A stretch of DNA of 7,460 bases from Paenibacillus sp. (GTDB lineage Bacteria; Bacillota; Bacilli; Paenibacillales; Paenibacillaceae): positions 1-7,460 of the forward strand of contig JAQSXN010000175.1 in assembly GCA_029256665.1 (NCBI GenBank), written 5' to 3'. The notes under the pieces were generated by a model. That model saw nothing but the letters and a program-made list of their open reading frames with translations, had not been told where the DNA came from and did not search any database. The position numbers and the translations under genes are program-made. Below, piece by piece: positions 1-5,654 of this stretch. Numbering within the stretch: the stretch's first letter is position 1; the number at the start of each line of letters is the position of its first letter.

Positions 1-137
1 AGATCAGATCCGTCGCCCAGACCTATCTAAGACAACATCAATTGCAACAATGCCGTCTCCGGTTCGACGTTGTTGCGATTACGATCGGGCGCTCCGGTCA
101 GATCGAGTCATACCGCCAGTACGAGGCGGCTTTCTAG
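1..137 (+). CDS. yraN: YraN family (UPF0102) endonuclease-like protein, C-terminal end only
   Basis: This is the 3' end of a gene that starts outside the window. Reading from base 3 gives 44 residues ending at a TAG stop (135-137). The translation contains VAQTYLR, then RLRFDVVAITIGRSG, then a terminal QYEAAF. A basic helix followed by an (R)FDVVAI strand near the C-terminus is the hallmark of the YraN/UPF0102 family, small proteins of about 120 residues with a fold related to Holliday-junction resolvases and restriction endonucleases. Their physiological role is not well established. The catalytic E/D-x-K region lies upstream and cannot be inspected here. In many Bacillota yraN follows rnhB close to sucCD, which supports the call. 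It converges with comM, with 42 bases between the two stop codons. The family call is fairly secure; activity cannot be judged from this fragment. Confidence 0.8.
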   Translation, partial: IRSVAQTYLRQHQLQQCRLRFDVVAITIGRSGQIESYRQYEAAF

Positions 138-149
138 CCGCTTAATTTT
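124..149 (+). terminator. Probable intrinsic terminator of yraN, overlapping its stop codon
   Basis: The arms GCGGCT (126-131) and AGCCGC (136-141) form a perfect 6-bp stem with a TTCT loop. An A-T pair and a G-T wobble (124-125 with 142-143) extend it to 8 bp. TTAATTTTC follows, a broken U-tract. The yraN TAG stop lies in the loop and 3' arm. No T-run follows the hairpin on the minus strand, so it fits yraN and would not obviously stop comM transcription. The imperfect U-tract lowers certainty. Confidence 0.55.
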
Positions 150-179
150 CGCTCTGACAGCTAAACCGGCGCCGCGGCA

Positions 180-1763
180 TCAGCCGTTCTGGACATCCAA
201 ACGCCGATACTGAATCGCCTCCGCCACATGTTCGTCTTCCACGCCGATCGAGCCTTCCACATCCGCAATCGTCCGCGCCAGTTTGAGCAGCCGGTCATAC
301 GCCCTCATGCTGATGCCAAGCGCTTGAAACGCGTGCTCCAGCAGCCGTGCCGCGGACGGCCTCAGCTTGGCGGCTTGCCGGAGACTCCTTCCCGAAAGCT
401 CGTTGTTGCATACCGCGCCGAACGCGGCATTGCGTTCGCGCTGCCGGGCTCTGGCTGCAAGCACGCGGGCCCGCAGTTCCGCAGTCGTCGTCATTCCGCT
501 GCTCTGCCCGGCGCGGTCTAACGTTGCCGGCCTCGGTATATCCAATTGCAAATCGATTCGGTCCAGCAAAGGACCGGACAACTTGGCTTGGTACCGGGCA
601 ATGGCCGCGGCCGTGCATACGCAGCGCTTGTCTCCGCTATCGTGGCCGTAGTAGCCGCAGGGACACGGATTGTAGGAGGCCGCGAGCAACAAGTTGGCGG
701 GAAAGTGCACCGTTGCTCTCGCGCGCGCGATGGAGATGATTTTGTCCTCCAGCGGCTGCCTGAGCAATTCCAGGACGGATCGGGGAAATTCGGGAAGCTC
801 GTCCAGGTATAGGACGTCTCGGTGGGCAAGCGTCGCTTCCCCGGGTCTCGGCATGGATCCTCCGCCGATTAATCCCCCAGTCGAGATGCTATGATGAGGA
901 GCGCGAAATGGCGGCAAGGTCATTAAGCCATGGGCATCCTCCAAGAGCTTGCCGGCCACGCTATAGATTTTGGTCACCTCCAGCGCTTCCTGCTCGTCGA
1001 GCGGAGGCAAGATACCCGGCAGCCTCCGGATCATCATCGTTTTTCCCGTACCGGGAGGTCCGCAAAGGAGCAGATTATGTTTACCAGCCGCTGCCAGCAG
1101 CATGGCTCGTTTTCCTTGCTGCTGGCCTACGATATCCGCGTAATCTTCTTCGCCGGACGTCTCCGGCCCTCGCATTCCCCCCGCATCATCTTCGCCGCTC
1201 CTGCCATATTCTCTGCCGGCGAAACCGGCTTGCCTCAACCGCTCCCATGCCGAATCGGCATGGGACGAGTCCTTCAATTCGTTAAGATGAGTAATCGCGA
1301 ACAGTTCCATTCCGGTAATCCATTCCGCTTCGGCGCGGTTGGGCAAGGGAAGCAGAACGCGGCGGATGCCGGATCTTCGCGCTTCTTCCAGCATGGCCAG
1401 CACGCCCGTCACCGGACGGACGGCGCCGTTAAGCGACAGCTCGCCGATCAGAAGCGTACCTACGAACGGCGAGCTGTCGAGCTGACCGCTCGCGGTCAAT
1501 ATGCCGGCCGCGATGGCAAGATCGAAGGCCGTTCCTTCCTTGCGCAGATCGGCTGGAGCCAGATTGACGGTTATCCGTTCCATGGGGAACTGGAAGCCGC
1601 TATTCTTGACGGCGGCGCGCACCCGTTCTACGGATTCCCGCACGGCGGGATCCGGCAATCCGACGATGCTTACCTGGGGCAATCCGTTGCAGATGTCGAC
1701 CTCGACCGAAATCCCTCTGCCTTCTACGCCGAACACGCTTGAGCTTTGAATCATCGTAAACAC
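180..1763 (-). CDS. comM: ComM/YifB family AAA+ ATPase (Mg-chelatase-like), branch-migration helicase
   Basis: The product has 527 residues, close to the usual ~510 of the family. The N-terminal Lon-protease-like domain (about 1-180) carries the family signatures NGLPQVSIVGLPD (26-38), AVRESVERVRAA (40-51) and NLAPADLRKEGTAFDL (67-82). The AAA+ Mg-chelatase core follows: Walker A GPPGTGKT (235-242), Walker B VLYLDE (317-322), sensor-1 Asn in AASYNPCPCG (361-370), a Cys cluster (C367, C369, C381, C383) and the arginine-finger segment GPLLDRIDL (397-405). A C-terminal helical Mg-chelatase domain (about 425-520) completes it. In Vibrio and Haemophilus ComM promotes branch migration during natural transformation; a role here is inferred from family. 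The start is GTG at 1761-1763: GGGAGGTG lies 7 bases upstream, whereas an in-frame ATG three codons in would be too far from it. It is transcribed divergently from sucC. Asp316 in HRDVLYLDE stands where the family normally has Gly. Confidence 0.95.
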   Translation of the reverse strand: MFTMIQSSSVFGVEGRGISVEVDICNGLPQVSIVGLPDPAVRESVERVRAAVKNSGFQFPMERITVNLAPADLRKEGTAFDLAIAAGILTASGQLDSSPFVGTLLIGELSLNGAVRPVTGVLAMLEEARRSGIRRVLLPLPNRAEAEWITGMELFAITHLNELKDSSHADSAWERLRQAGFAGREYGRSGEDDAGGMRGPETSGEEDYADIVGQQQGKRAMLLAAAGKHNLLLCGPPGTGKTMMIRRLPGILPPLDEQEALEVTKIYSVAGKLLEDAHGLMTLPPFRAPHHSISTGGLIGGGSMPRPGEATLAHRDVLYLDELPEFPRSVLELLRQPLEDKIISIARARATVHFPANLLLAASYNPCPCGYYGHDSGDKRCVCTAAAIARYQAKLSGPLLDRIDLQLDIPRPATLDRAGQSSGMTTTAELRARVLAARARQRERNAAFGAVCNNELSGRSLRQAAKLRPSAARLLEHAFQALGISMRAYDRLLKLARTIADVEGSIGVEDEHVAEAIQYRRLDVQNG

Positions 1764-1766
1764 AAA

Positions 1767-1816
1767 AAAGCACCTCCCATAGGCTATTGTTACATGCCTG
1801 CGAATGGGGGTGCTTC
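1767..1816 (-). terminator. comM leader hairpin with U-run that also buries the comM ribosome binding site
   Basis: In minus-strand RNA sense, AAGCACC-CCCAT (1815-1804) pairs with ATGGG-a-GGTGCTT (1780-1768). That makes 12 Watson-Crick pairs interrupted by one bulged A, capped by an inner AGGC/GCCT stem (1799-1796 with 1784-1781). The stem runs straight into TTTTTT and then the GTG start of comM. The 3' arm contains the only good Shine-Dalgarno sequence (GGGAGGTG, minus-strand sense of 1778-1771). The structure could therefore act as an intrinsic terminator or attenuator in the leader, as a translation-blocking hairpin, or both. The pairing is read directly from sequence; function is inferred. 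No clear competing antiterminator or known riboswitch core was seen in the roughly 45 leader bases upstream. Confidence 0.6.
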
Positions 1817-1867
1817 CCTACATTGGCGATCGTATTATATTCTTGAAACTTTGTTTGGTTATCTACC

Positions 1868-1896
1868 ATAGTAGCTTCTATGATGCAAGGTGTCAA
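1868..1896 (-). promoter_or_regulatory. Sigma-A-type promoter of comM
   Basis: On the minus strand there is a perfect -35 TTGACA (1896-1891), a 17-base spacer, and a -10 TACTAT (1873-1868, four of six consensus bases). Transcription would start near 1861, giving a leader of about 98 bases before the GTG of comM. A second, perfect -10 hexamer TATAAT lies inside that leader (1839-1834), but I see no matching -35 box at the right distance, so it is a weaker candidate. Confidence 0.6.
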
Positions 1897-1959
1897 TGGA
1901 AGGGAGCGCGCGATTAAATCCGATGCAATAGGTGATACTATGAGGCGTGGTCAGGTTTA

Positions 1960-1990
1960 ATCTCATTTTGAGATGATATCCATATCAAAA
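1960..1990. promoter_or_regulatory. Operator-like dyad upstream of sucC
   Basis: A 25-base dyad runs from 1966 to 1990: TTTTGAGATG, five bases, then CATATCAAAA. Nine of the ten arm positions are complementary; the only mismatch is 1972/1984. It ends 4 bases before the proposed -35 of sucC. Two smaller perfect inverted repeats overlap it: ATCTCA-TTT-TGAGAT (1960-1974) and GATAT-CC-ATATC (1975-1986). It does not match the CcpA cre, CcpC, CodY, Rex or Fur consensus as I know them. A regulator site for sucCD, and possibly for divergent comM, is an inference from symmetry and position. Confidence 0.45.
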
Positions 1991-1994
1991 AAGC

Positions 1995-2025
1995 TTGCGC
2001 TTTGGGCAAAGAAAGATGCTACAAT
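1995..2025 (+). promoter_or_regulatory. Probable extended -10 promoter of sucCD
   Basis: The -10 is TACAAT (2020-2025), preceded by TG one base upstream (TGC at 2017-2019), the extended -10 arrangement. A weak -35 TTGCGC (1995-2000) lies 19 bases upstream, longer than ideal, which an extended -10 can tolerate. Transcription would begin near 2032, leaving a leader of about 52 bases containing a small hairpin (ACAGA 2048-2052 with TCTGT 2060-2064) before the sucC ribosome binding site. A palindrome CTTTG-GG-CAAAG (2000-2011) sits in the spacer. Confidence 0.55.
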
Positions 2026-2083
2026 GAAAAAGGTTTGTGTACATAGGACAGATCTCTAGTCTGTGAAATGGAGGATTTCAACA

Positions 2084-3244
2084 ATGAATATCCATGAGTA
2101 TCAAGGCAAAGCGGTGTTGAAACAATACGGAGTCGTCGTACCTGAGGGTAAAGTGGCATTCTCCGTCGATGAAGCCGTTGCTGCGGCAGAATCGCTAGGA
2201 ACGCCGGTCGTCGTCGTGAAAGCGCAAATTCACGCGGGCGGACGCGGCAAAGCGGGCGGCGTCAAAGTCGCGAAAAACCTGGACGAGGTTCGCGCGTACG
2301 CCAGCGAAATTTTGGGCAAGGTGCTCGTTACGCATCAGACAGGCCCTGAGGGCAAAGAAGTAAAACGCCTTCTGATCGAGCAAGGCTGCGACATCAAGAA
2401 GGAATATTATATCGGCGTCGTACTTGACCGAGGCACGGGCCGCGTGACGATGATGGCATCCGAAGAGGGCGGCACGGAGATCGAGGAAGTGGCCGAGCAT
2501 TCCCCGGAGAAAATCTTCAAAGAAGTGATCGATCCGGCTGTCGGCATGCAGCCATTCCAAGCGCGCAAGCTCGCTTACGCGATCAACATTCCTTCGGAGC
2601 TGGTGAACAAAGCGGTTAAGTTCATGCTGGCTCTGTACACGGCATTTGTAGAGAAGGACTGCTCCATCGCCGAAATCAACCCGCTCGTCGTAACCGGCGA
2701 CGGCAACGTGATGGCGCTTGACGCGAAGCTGAACTTCGACTCCAATGCTTTGTACCGCCAGAAGGACATTATCGAGCTTCGCGACCTGGAAGAAGAAGAC
2801 GCGAAGGAAATCGAAGCGTCCAAATACGATCTGAGCTATATCGCGCTCGATGGCAACATCGGATGTATGGTTAACGGCGCAGGACTTGCGATGGCTACCA
2901 TGGACATTATCAAGTACTACGGCGGCGACCCTGCCAACTTCCTGGACGTAGGGGGCGGCGCGACGAAAGAGAAAGTAACCGAAGCGTTCAAGATCATCCT
3001 GTCCGACGAGAAAGTCAAAGGCATCTTCGTCAATATTTTCGGCGGCATCATGAAGTGCGACGTTATCGCGGAAGGCGTTATCGCCGCTGCGAGAGAGCTT
3101 GGCCTGGACCGTCCGCTAGTCGTGCGTCTGGAAGGCACGAACGTCGAGCTCGGCAAGAAGCTGCTGAACGAATCCGGCCTGAATATCGTGGCTGCCGATT
3201 CCATGTCCGACGGCGCTCAGAAGATTGTTGCACTAGTGAAATAA
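2084..3244 (+). CDS. sucC: Succinyl-CoA synthetase (ADP/GDP-forming) beta subunit
   Basis: SucC pairs with SucD to convert succinyl-CoA, ADP (or GDP) and phosphate to succinate, ATP (GTP) and CoA in the cytoplasmic TCA cycle. It provides the nucleotide-binding ATP-grasp half. The 386-residue product starts [17 protein letters not shown] and matches the family length (about 385-388). Visible landmarks are the nucleotide-binding segment [16 protein letters not shown] (46-61), the metal ligands N199 (AEINPL) and D213 (ALDAK), the loop [11 protein letters not shown] (264-274), DVGGGA (288-293) and the power-helix region [15 protein letters not shown] (317-331). I chose the ATG at 2084 because GGAGG (2070-2074) lies 9 bases upstream and homologues begin here. 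An in-frame GTG at 2063 would precede that ribosome binding site and add seven unrelated residues. The downstream gene sucD is separated by 142 bases. The ADP/GDP preference cannot be read with confidence. Confidence 0.97.
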   Translation: MNIHEYQGKAVLKQYGVVVPEGKVAFSVDEAVAAAESLGTPVVVVKAQIHAGGRGKAGGVKVAKNLDEVRAYASEILGKVLVTHQTGPEGKEVKRLLIEQGCDIKKEYYIGVVLDRGTGRVTMMASEEGGTEIEEVAEHSPEKIFKEVIDPAVGMQPFQARKLAYAINIPSELVNKAVKFMLALYTAFVEKDCSIAEINPLVVTGDGNVMALDAKLNFDSNALYRQKDIIELRDLEEEDAKEIEASKYDLSYIALDGNIGCMVNGAGLAMATMDIIKYYGGDPANFLDVGGGATKEKVTEAFKIILSDEKVKGIFVNIFGGIMKCDVIAEGVIAAARELGLDRPLVVRLEGTNVELGKKLLNESGLNIVAADSMSDGAQKIVALVK

Positions 3245-3245
3245 T

Positions 3246-3260
3246 GCCGCGATCGGCGGC
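3246..3260 (+). other. GC-rich hairpin just after the sucC stop codon
   Basis: GCCGC (3246-3250) pairs with GCGGC (3256-3260) around a 5-base loop, one base after the sucC TAA. TGAAAATAAC follows, with no T-run, so it is not a standard intrinsic terminator. It could limit 3'-to-5' RNA decay or set the sucC to sucD expression ratio. The pairing is seen; the role is a guess. Confidence 0.35.
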
Positions 3261-3282
3261 TGAAAATAACAATAATATACGC

Positions 3283-3340
3283 GTTCAAAAAGTTCGGTTA
3301 TCAGTACCGAGAAGATTGATGGGAAGCGGACTTTTTGAAC
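3283..3340. repeat. Palindromic intergenic element between sucC and sucD
   Basis: GTTCAAAAAGT (3283-3293) and ACTTTTTGAAC (3330-3340) are perfect 11-base inverted arms. A U-G wobble and two further pairs (3294-3296 with 3327-3329) extend the stem to 14 bp. The roughly 30-base loop can form its own small hairpin, CGGT (3295-3298) with ACCG (3306-3309), which competes with the last two pairs of the long stem. No T-run follows, so it is not a plain terminator. The design (terminal inverted repeats, defined core, placement between genes) resembles small dispersed palindromic elements of bacteria. From memory, similar GTTCAAAAAGT-flanked elements recur between genes in Paenibacillaceae; this was not checked. 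It probably lengthens the sucC-sucD spacer and may act as an RNA hairpin in the shared transcript. Confidence 0.6.
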
Positions 3341-3386
3341 AACCTCGGGTAAGAAATTTGAATTCAATCAGGGGATGTGAGTTAGG

Positions 3387-4319
3387 TTGAGTATTTTGGT
3401 CAATAAGGACACAAAGGTCATCACTCAAGGCATCACGGGCAAAACGGGCATGTTCCACGCGAAGGGAGCGCTCGACTACGGCACGCAAATGGTTGGCGGC
3501 GTAACGCCCGGCAAAGGCGGCACGACGGTCGACATCACGCTGGAAAACGGCTCGGTAGCCACTCTTCCGGTATTTAATACGGTTATTGAAGCCAAGCAAG
3601 CGACAGGCGCTACGGCATCCGTTATTTACGTACCGCCGGCATTCGCGGCAGACTCCATCATGGAAGCCGTCGATGCCGAGCTGGATCTCGTCATCTGCAT
3701 CACGGAAGGCATCCCTGTGCTCGACATGGTTAACGTGAAGCGTTACATGGAAGGCAGCAAAACCGTACTGATCGGACCAAACTGCCCAGGCGTAATCACG
3801 CCTGGCGAATGTAAAATCGGCATCATGCCTGGCTACATCCACACCGTGGGCCATGTAGGCGTCGTTTCTCGCTCCGGAACGCTGACGTACGAAGCGGTTC
3901 ATCAACTTACGACTCGCGGCATCGGCCAATCGTCCGCGGTCGGCATCGGCGGCGACCCCGTGAAAGGTTCCGAGTTCATCGATATTTTGAGCCGGTTCAA
4001 CGACGACCCTGACACGTATGCGGTCATCATGATCGGCGAGATCGGCGGCACGGCCGAGGAAGAAGCGGCCGAGTGGATCAAAGCGAACATGAAGAAGCCG
4101 GTTGTCGGCTTCATCGGCGGCGCAACGGCGCCTCCAGGCAAACGTATGGGACATGCAGGCGCCATTATTTCCGGCGGCAAAGGCACGGCGGCAGAGAAGA
4201 TCGCAACGCTCGAAGCTTGCGGCATCAAGGTCGCCCCTACGCCTTCCGACATGGGCTCCACGCTTGTTAGCGTGCTGGAAGAGCAAGGCCTGCTGGAGAA
4301 ATGCATTACGCGCAAGTAA
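3387..4319 (+). CDS. sucD: Succinyl-CoA synthetase alpha subunit
   Basis: SucD is the CoA-binding and phosphohistidine-carrying partner of SucC in the TCA cycle enzyme. The 310-residue product begins [21 protein letters not shown]. Visible are the CoA-binding Rossmann loop GITGKTG (15-21), [10 protein letters not shown] (37-46), [10 protein letters not shown] (105-114), [21 protein letters not shown] (129-149, in the phosphate-binding region), [10 protein letters not shown] (161-170), [15 protein letters not shown] (216-230) and the active-site histidine H256 in [10 protein letters not shown]. The start is TTG at 3387. A stop at 3378-3380 lies in frame just upstream, no ATG is available between, and the N-terminus aligns with homologues. 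The nearest Shine-Dalgarno-like run is AGGGGA (3370-3375), 11 bases away, so initiation may be modest. The protein carries about nine extra residues ([12 protein letters not shown] region, 48-59) compared with E. coli SucD. The terminator at 4340-4388 ends the unit. Confidence 0.97.
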   Translation: MSILVNKDTKVITQGITGKTGMFHAKGALDYGTQMVGGVTPGKGGTTVDITLENGSVATLPVFNTVIEAKQATGATASVIYVPPAFAADSIMEAVDAELDLVICITEGIPVLDMVNVKRYMEGSKTVLIGPNCPGVITPGECKIGIMPGYIHTVGHVGVVSRSGTLTYEAVHQLTTRGIGQSSAVGIGGDPVKGSEFIDILSRFNDDPDTYAVIMIGEIGGTAEEEAAEWIKANMKKPVVGFIGGATAPPGKRMGHAGAIISGGKGTAAEKIATLEACGIKVAPTPSDMGSTLVSVLEEQGLLEKCITRK

Positions 4320-4339
4320 TGCCATAACGCATGTAAGGT

Positions 4340-4388
4340 AAGCAACCTTTCAACCCTTCTTTGGGGTGGATCGGTTGCTTTTTTTGTT
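4340..4388 (+). terminator. Intrinsic terminator of sucCD
   Basis: AAGCAACC (4340-4347) pairs perfectly with GGTTGCTT (4373-4380). An inner ACCC/GGGT pairing is possible in the loop. The stem is followed by an uninterrupted T-run ending TTTTTTTGTTT (4379-4389). It begins 20 bases after the sucD stop. This is the clearest terminator in the window and separates sucCD from dprA. Confidence 0.92.
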
Positions 4389-4428
4389 TATCGGATAAGC
4401 CGAGAAAAGCGACAAAATAAGGGGCGAC

Positions 4429-4470
4429 TTGCATTCTTCCTCCATGTGAAGCAAAATAGATAAGAATGCA
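4429..4470 (+). promoter_or_regulatory. Candidate dprA promoter enclosed by a 9-base inverted repeat
   Basis: A possible sigma-A promoter has -35 TTGCAT (4429-4434), a 17-base spacer and -10 CAAAAT (4452-4457); each box matches four of six consensus bases. A perfect inverted repeat brackets it: TGCATTCTT (4430-4438) and AAGAATGCA (4462-4470), separated by 23 bases. The left arm overlaps the -35 and the right arm covers the expected start of transcription near 4464. A promoter is needed here because a terminator lies upstream. The repeat may be an operator, but that is inference. Confidence 0.4.
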
Positions 4471-4501
4471 TACCTGCCCTGACGATGAGAGGGTTGGGTT
4501 A

Positions 4502-5626
4502 ATGGACGACTGCAGGAACGCAAAACGGAATTTGGTCATGGCGCTATACGACATTCCCGGCATTGGTTGGCATACCATCGACAAGGCGGTCAAGCAACGG
4601 CTGTGGATGAAGGATCTCGGCAGCATGGAAACATGGACCTCGATTGGCGTCCGCATGGAACAAGCCGAGAAATTCGCGCTGTCGTTAAGGCAAATGAACC
4701 TCGAAGAAGCCTCTATTAAATGCAGCGAAGAGGGGGGCGTCCCGATCACTCGGTACGGCAGCCCGTATCCCGCGGTTCTTGAACAGATTGCGCAGCCGCC
4801 ATGGGTGTTGTATGCTAAGGGGCGTCTGGAATTGCTGGATCGGCCGATCGTCGCCATAGTAGGTACGAGACTGCCGACCGCTTACGGCAGGGAGATGACC
4901 GCCAAGCTTGCTCAGGAGCTCTCAGATGCAGGTATAACCGGCGTAAGCGGATTGGCTAGAGGGATTGACAGTCGGGCTCATGAAGCGGCTCTCGGCGGCG
5001 CTGGCGGCACGATAGCGGTGCTGCCTACGCCGATCGACACTTGTTATCCCCCGCAAAACTTGTCTTTGTACCGCAGCGTGGGCGATAAGGGCCTGCTGTT
5101 GTCCGAGACGCCGATCGGAACCAAGCTCCACCCGGGCCAATTCCACCAGCGCAACCGGATCATTGCCGGATTAGCCTGCGCGACAATCGTCGTGGAAGGC
5201 GCACGGAAAAGCGGATCGATGATTACCGCCAAGTTCGCATGCCAGGAGAATCGCGAGTTGTTCGCGGTGCCCGGACCGATTTCTTCTCCCAAGAGCGATG
5301 GACCCCATGCGCTTATACGAGGGGAGCGGGCTCGAATCTTGACGAATATCGACGATATATTCGAACAGCTTCTGTGGCTGAAAGAGGCGGCGAAGCCTTG
5401 GAGCCGGACAAAGTCCGCTGGCGATGGAACGGCCGAGCAGACGCAAGAGCCGCTAAAGCCCGAAGAGGGAAAGCTGCTTGCGTTGCTGAGGGATCGGCCG
5501 ATGTCGATCGACGAACTGCATGCGTTGTCGGGTATTCCGTTTGGACATTTGAACGCACTTCTGCTAAATTTATGTATAAAACGGAAAATCGGACTTCAGC
5601 CCGGTTCCATATATATGATCTTGTAA
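4502..5626 (+). CDS. dprA: DNA processing protein DprA (Smf), RecA loader in transformation
   Basis: DprA binds incoming single-stranded DNA in the cytoplasm, displaces SSB and loads RecA during natural transformation. The 374-residue product has an N-terminal helical/HhH-like region (about 1-70; DIPGIG at 17-22), the DprA Rossmann-like domain (about 75-285) and a C-terminal winged-helix domain (about 318-374), which makes it longer than the 297-residue Bacillus subtilis protein. Signatures are [19 protein letters not shown] (89-107), [14 protein letters not shown] (117-130), [13 protein letters not shown] (148-160), YPPQN (182-186), LLSETPIGT (199-207), QRNRIIAGL (216-224), SGSMITA (237-243) and FAVPGPI (254-260). 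Two usually conserved motifs deviate: GxG before the Asp reads PTP (175-177), and GTN reads GPH (267-269). I chose ATG 4502 because GAGAGGG (4487-4493) lies 8 bases upstream. An in-frame ATG at 4466 has no good ribosome binding site and lies in the promoter repeat. topA follows after 28 bases, probably in one transcript. Confidence 0.93.
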   Translation: MDDCRNAKRNLVMALYDIPGIGWHTIDKAVKQRLWMKDLGSMETWTSIGVRMEQAEKFALSLRQMNLEEASIKCSEEGGVPITRYGSPYPAVLEQIAQPPWVLYAKGRLELLDRPIVAIVGTRLPTAYGREMTAKLAQELSDAGITGVSGLARGIDSRAHEAALGGAGGTIAVLPTPIDTCYPPQNLSLYRSVGDKGLLLSETPIGTKLHPGQFHQRNRIIAGLACATIVVEGARKSGSMITAKFACQENRELFAVPGPISSPKSDGPHALIRGERARILTNIDDIFEQLLWLKEAAKPWSRTKSAGDGTAEQTQEPLKPEEGKLLALLRDRPMSIDELHALSGIPFGHLNALLLNLCIKRKIGLQPGSIYMIL

Positions 5627-5654
5627 CTTGTCGAATAGAGAGGAGGCACCTCGC

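Noticed and set aside
163..178. GC-rich palindromic run after the comM stop as a comM terminator
   Set aside because: The run is self-complementary but no U-tract follows in the comM direction, so termination there is not supported.
930..1742. A 270-codon plus-strand frame opposite comM
   Set aside because: comM is unmistakable on the other strand. This frame resembles no family and lacks a ribosome binding site.
1600..1896. A minus-strand frame starting in the comM leader (possible leader peptide)
   Set aside because: It starts at the -35 box or inside the -10 box depending on the start chosen, has no ribosome binding site, and runs on into comM in another frame rather than ending before it.
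2000..2011. CTTTG-GG-CAAAG palindrome as a catabolite (cre) site for sucCD
   Set aside because: It lacks the TGNAANCGNTNNCA pattern of cre sites and is short enough to be chance. It is mentioned only with the promoter.
2063..2083. Upstream GTG start for sucC adding seven residues
   Set aside because: The GTG precedes the GGAGG site that serves the ATG at 2084, and SucC proteins start MNIHEYQ.
3375..3380. ATG followed directly by TGA in the sucD frame, just before the TTG start
   Set aside because: It could be a start-stop element or a hint of an extended SucD, but the N-terminus from TTG matches homologues and a chance hexamer is the simpler reading.
3285..4325. A 346-codon open frame on the minus strand opposite sucD
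   Set aside because: It lies wholly antisense to a textbook SucD, has low-complexity Arg/Ala/Asp-rich content, and shows no recognisable domain. It is a by-product of GC-rich codon third positions.
4466..4501. Upstream ATG start for dprA adding twelve residues
   Set aside because: It has no good ribosome binding site and falls inside the inverted repeat around the promoter. The ATG at 4502 has GAGAGGG at 8 bases.
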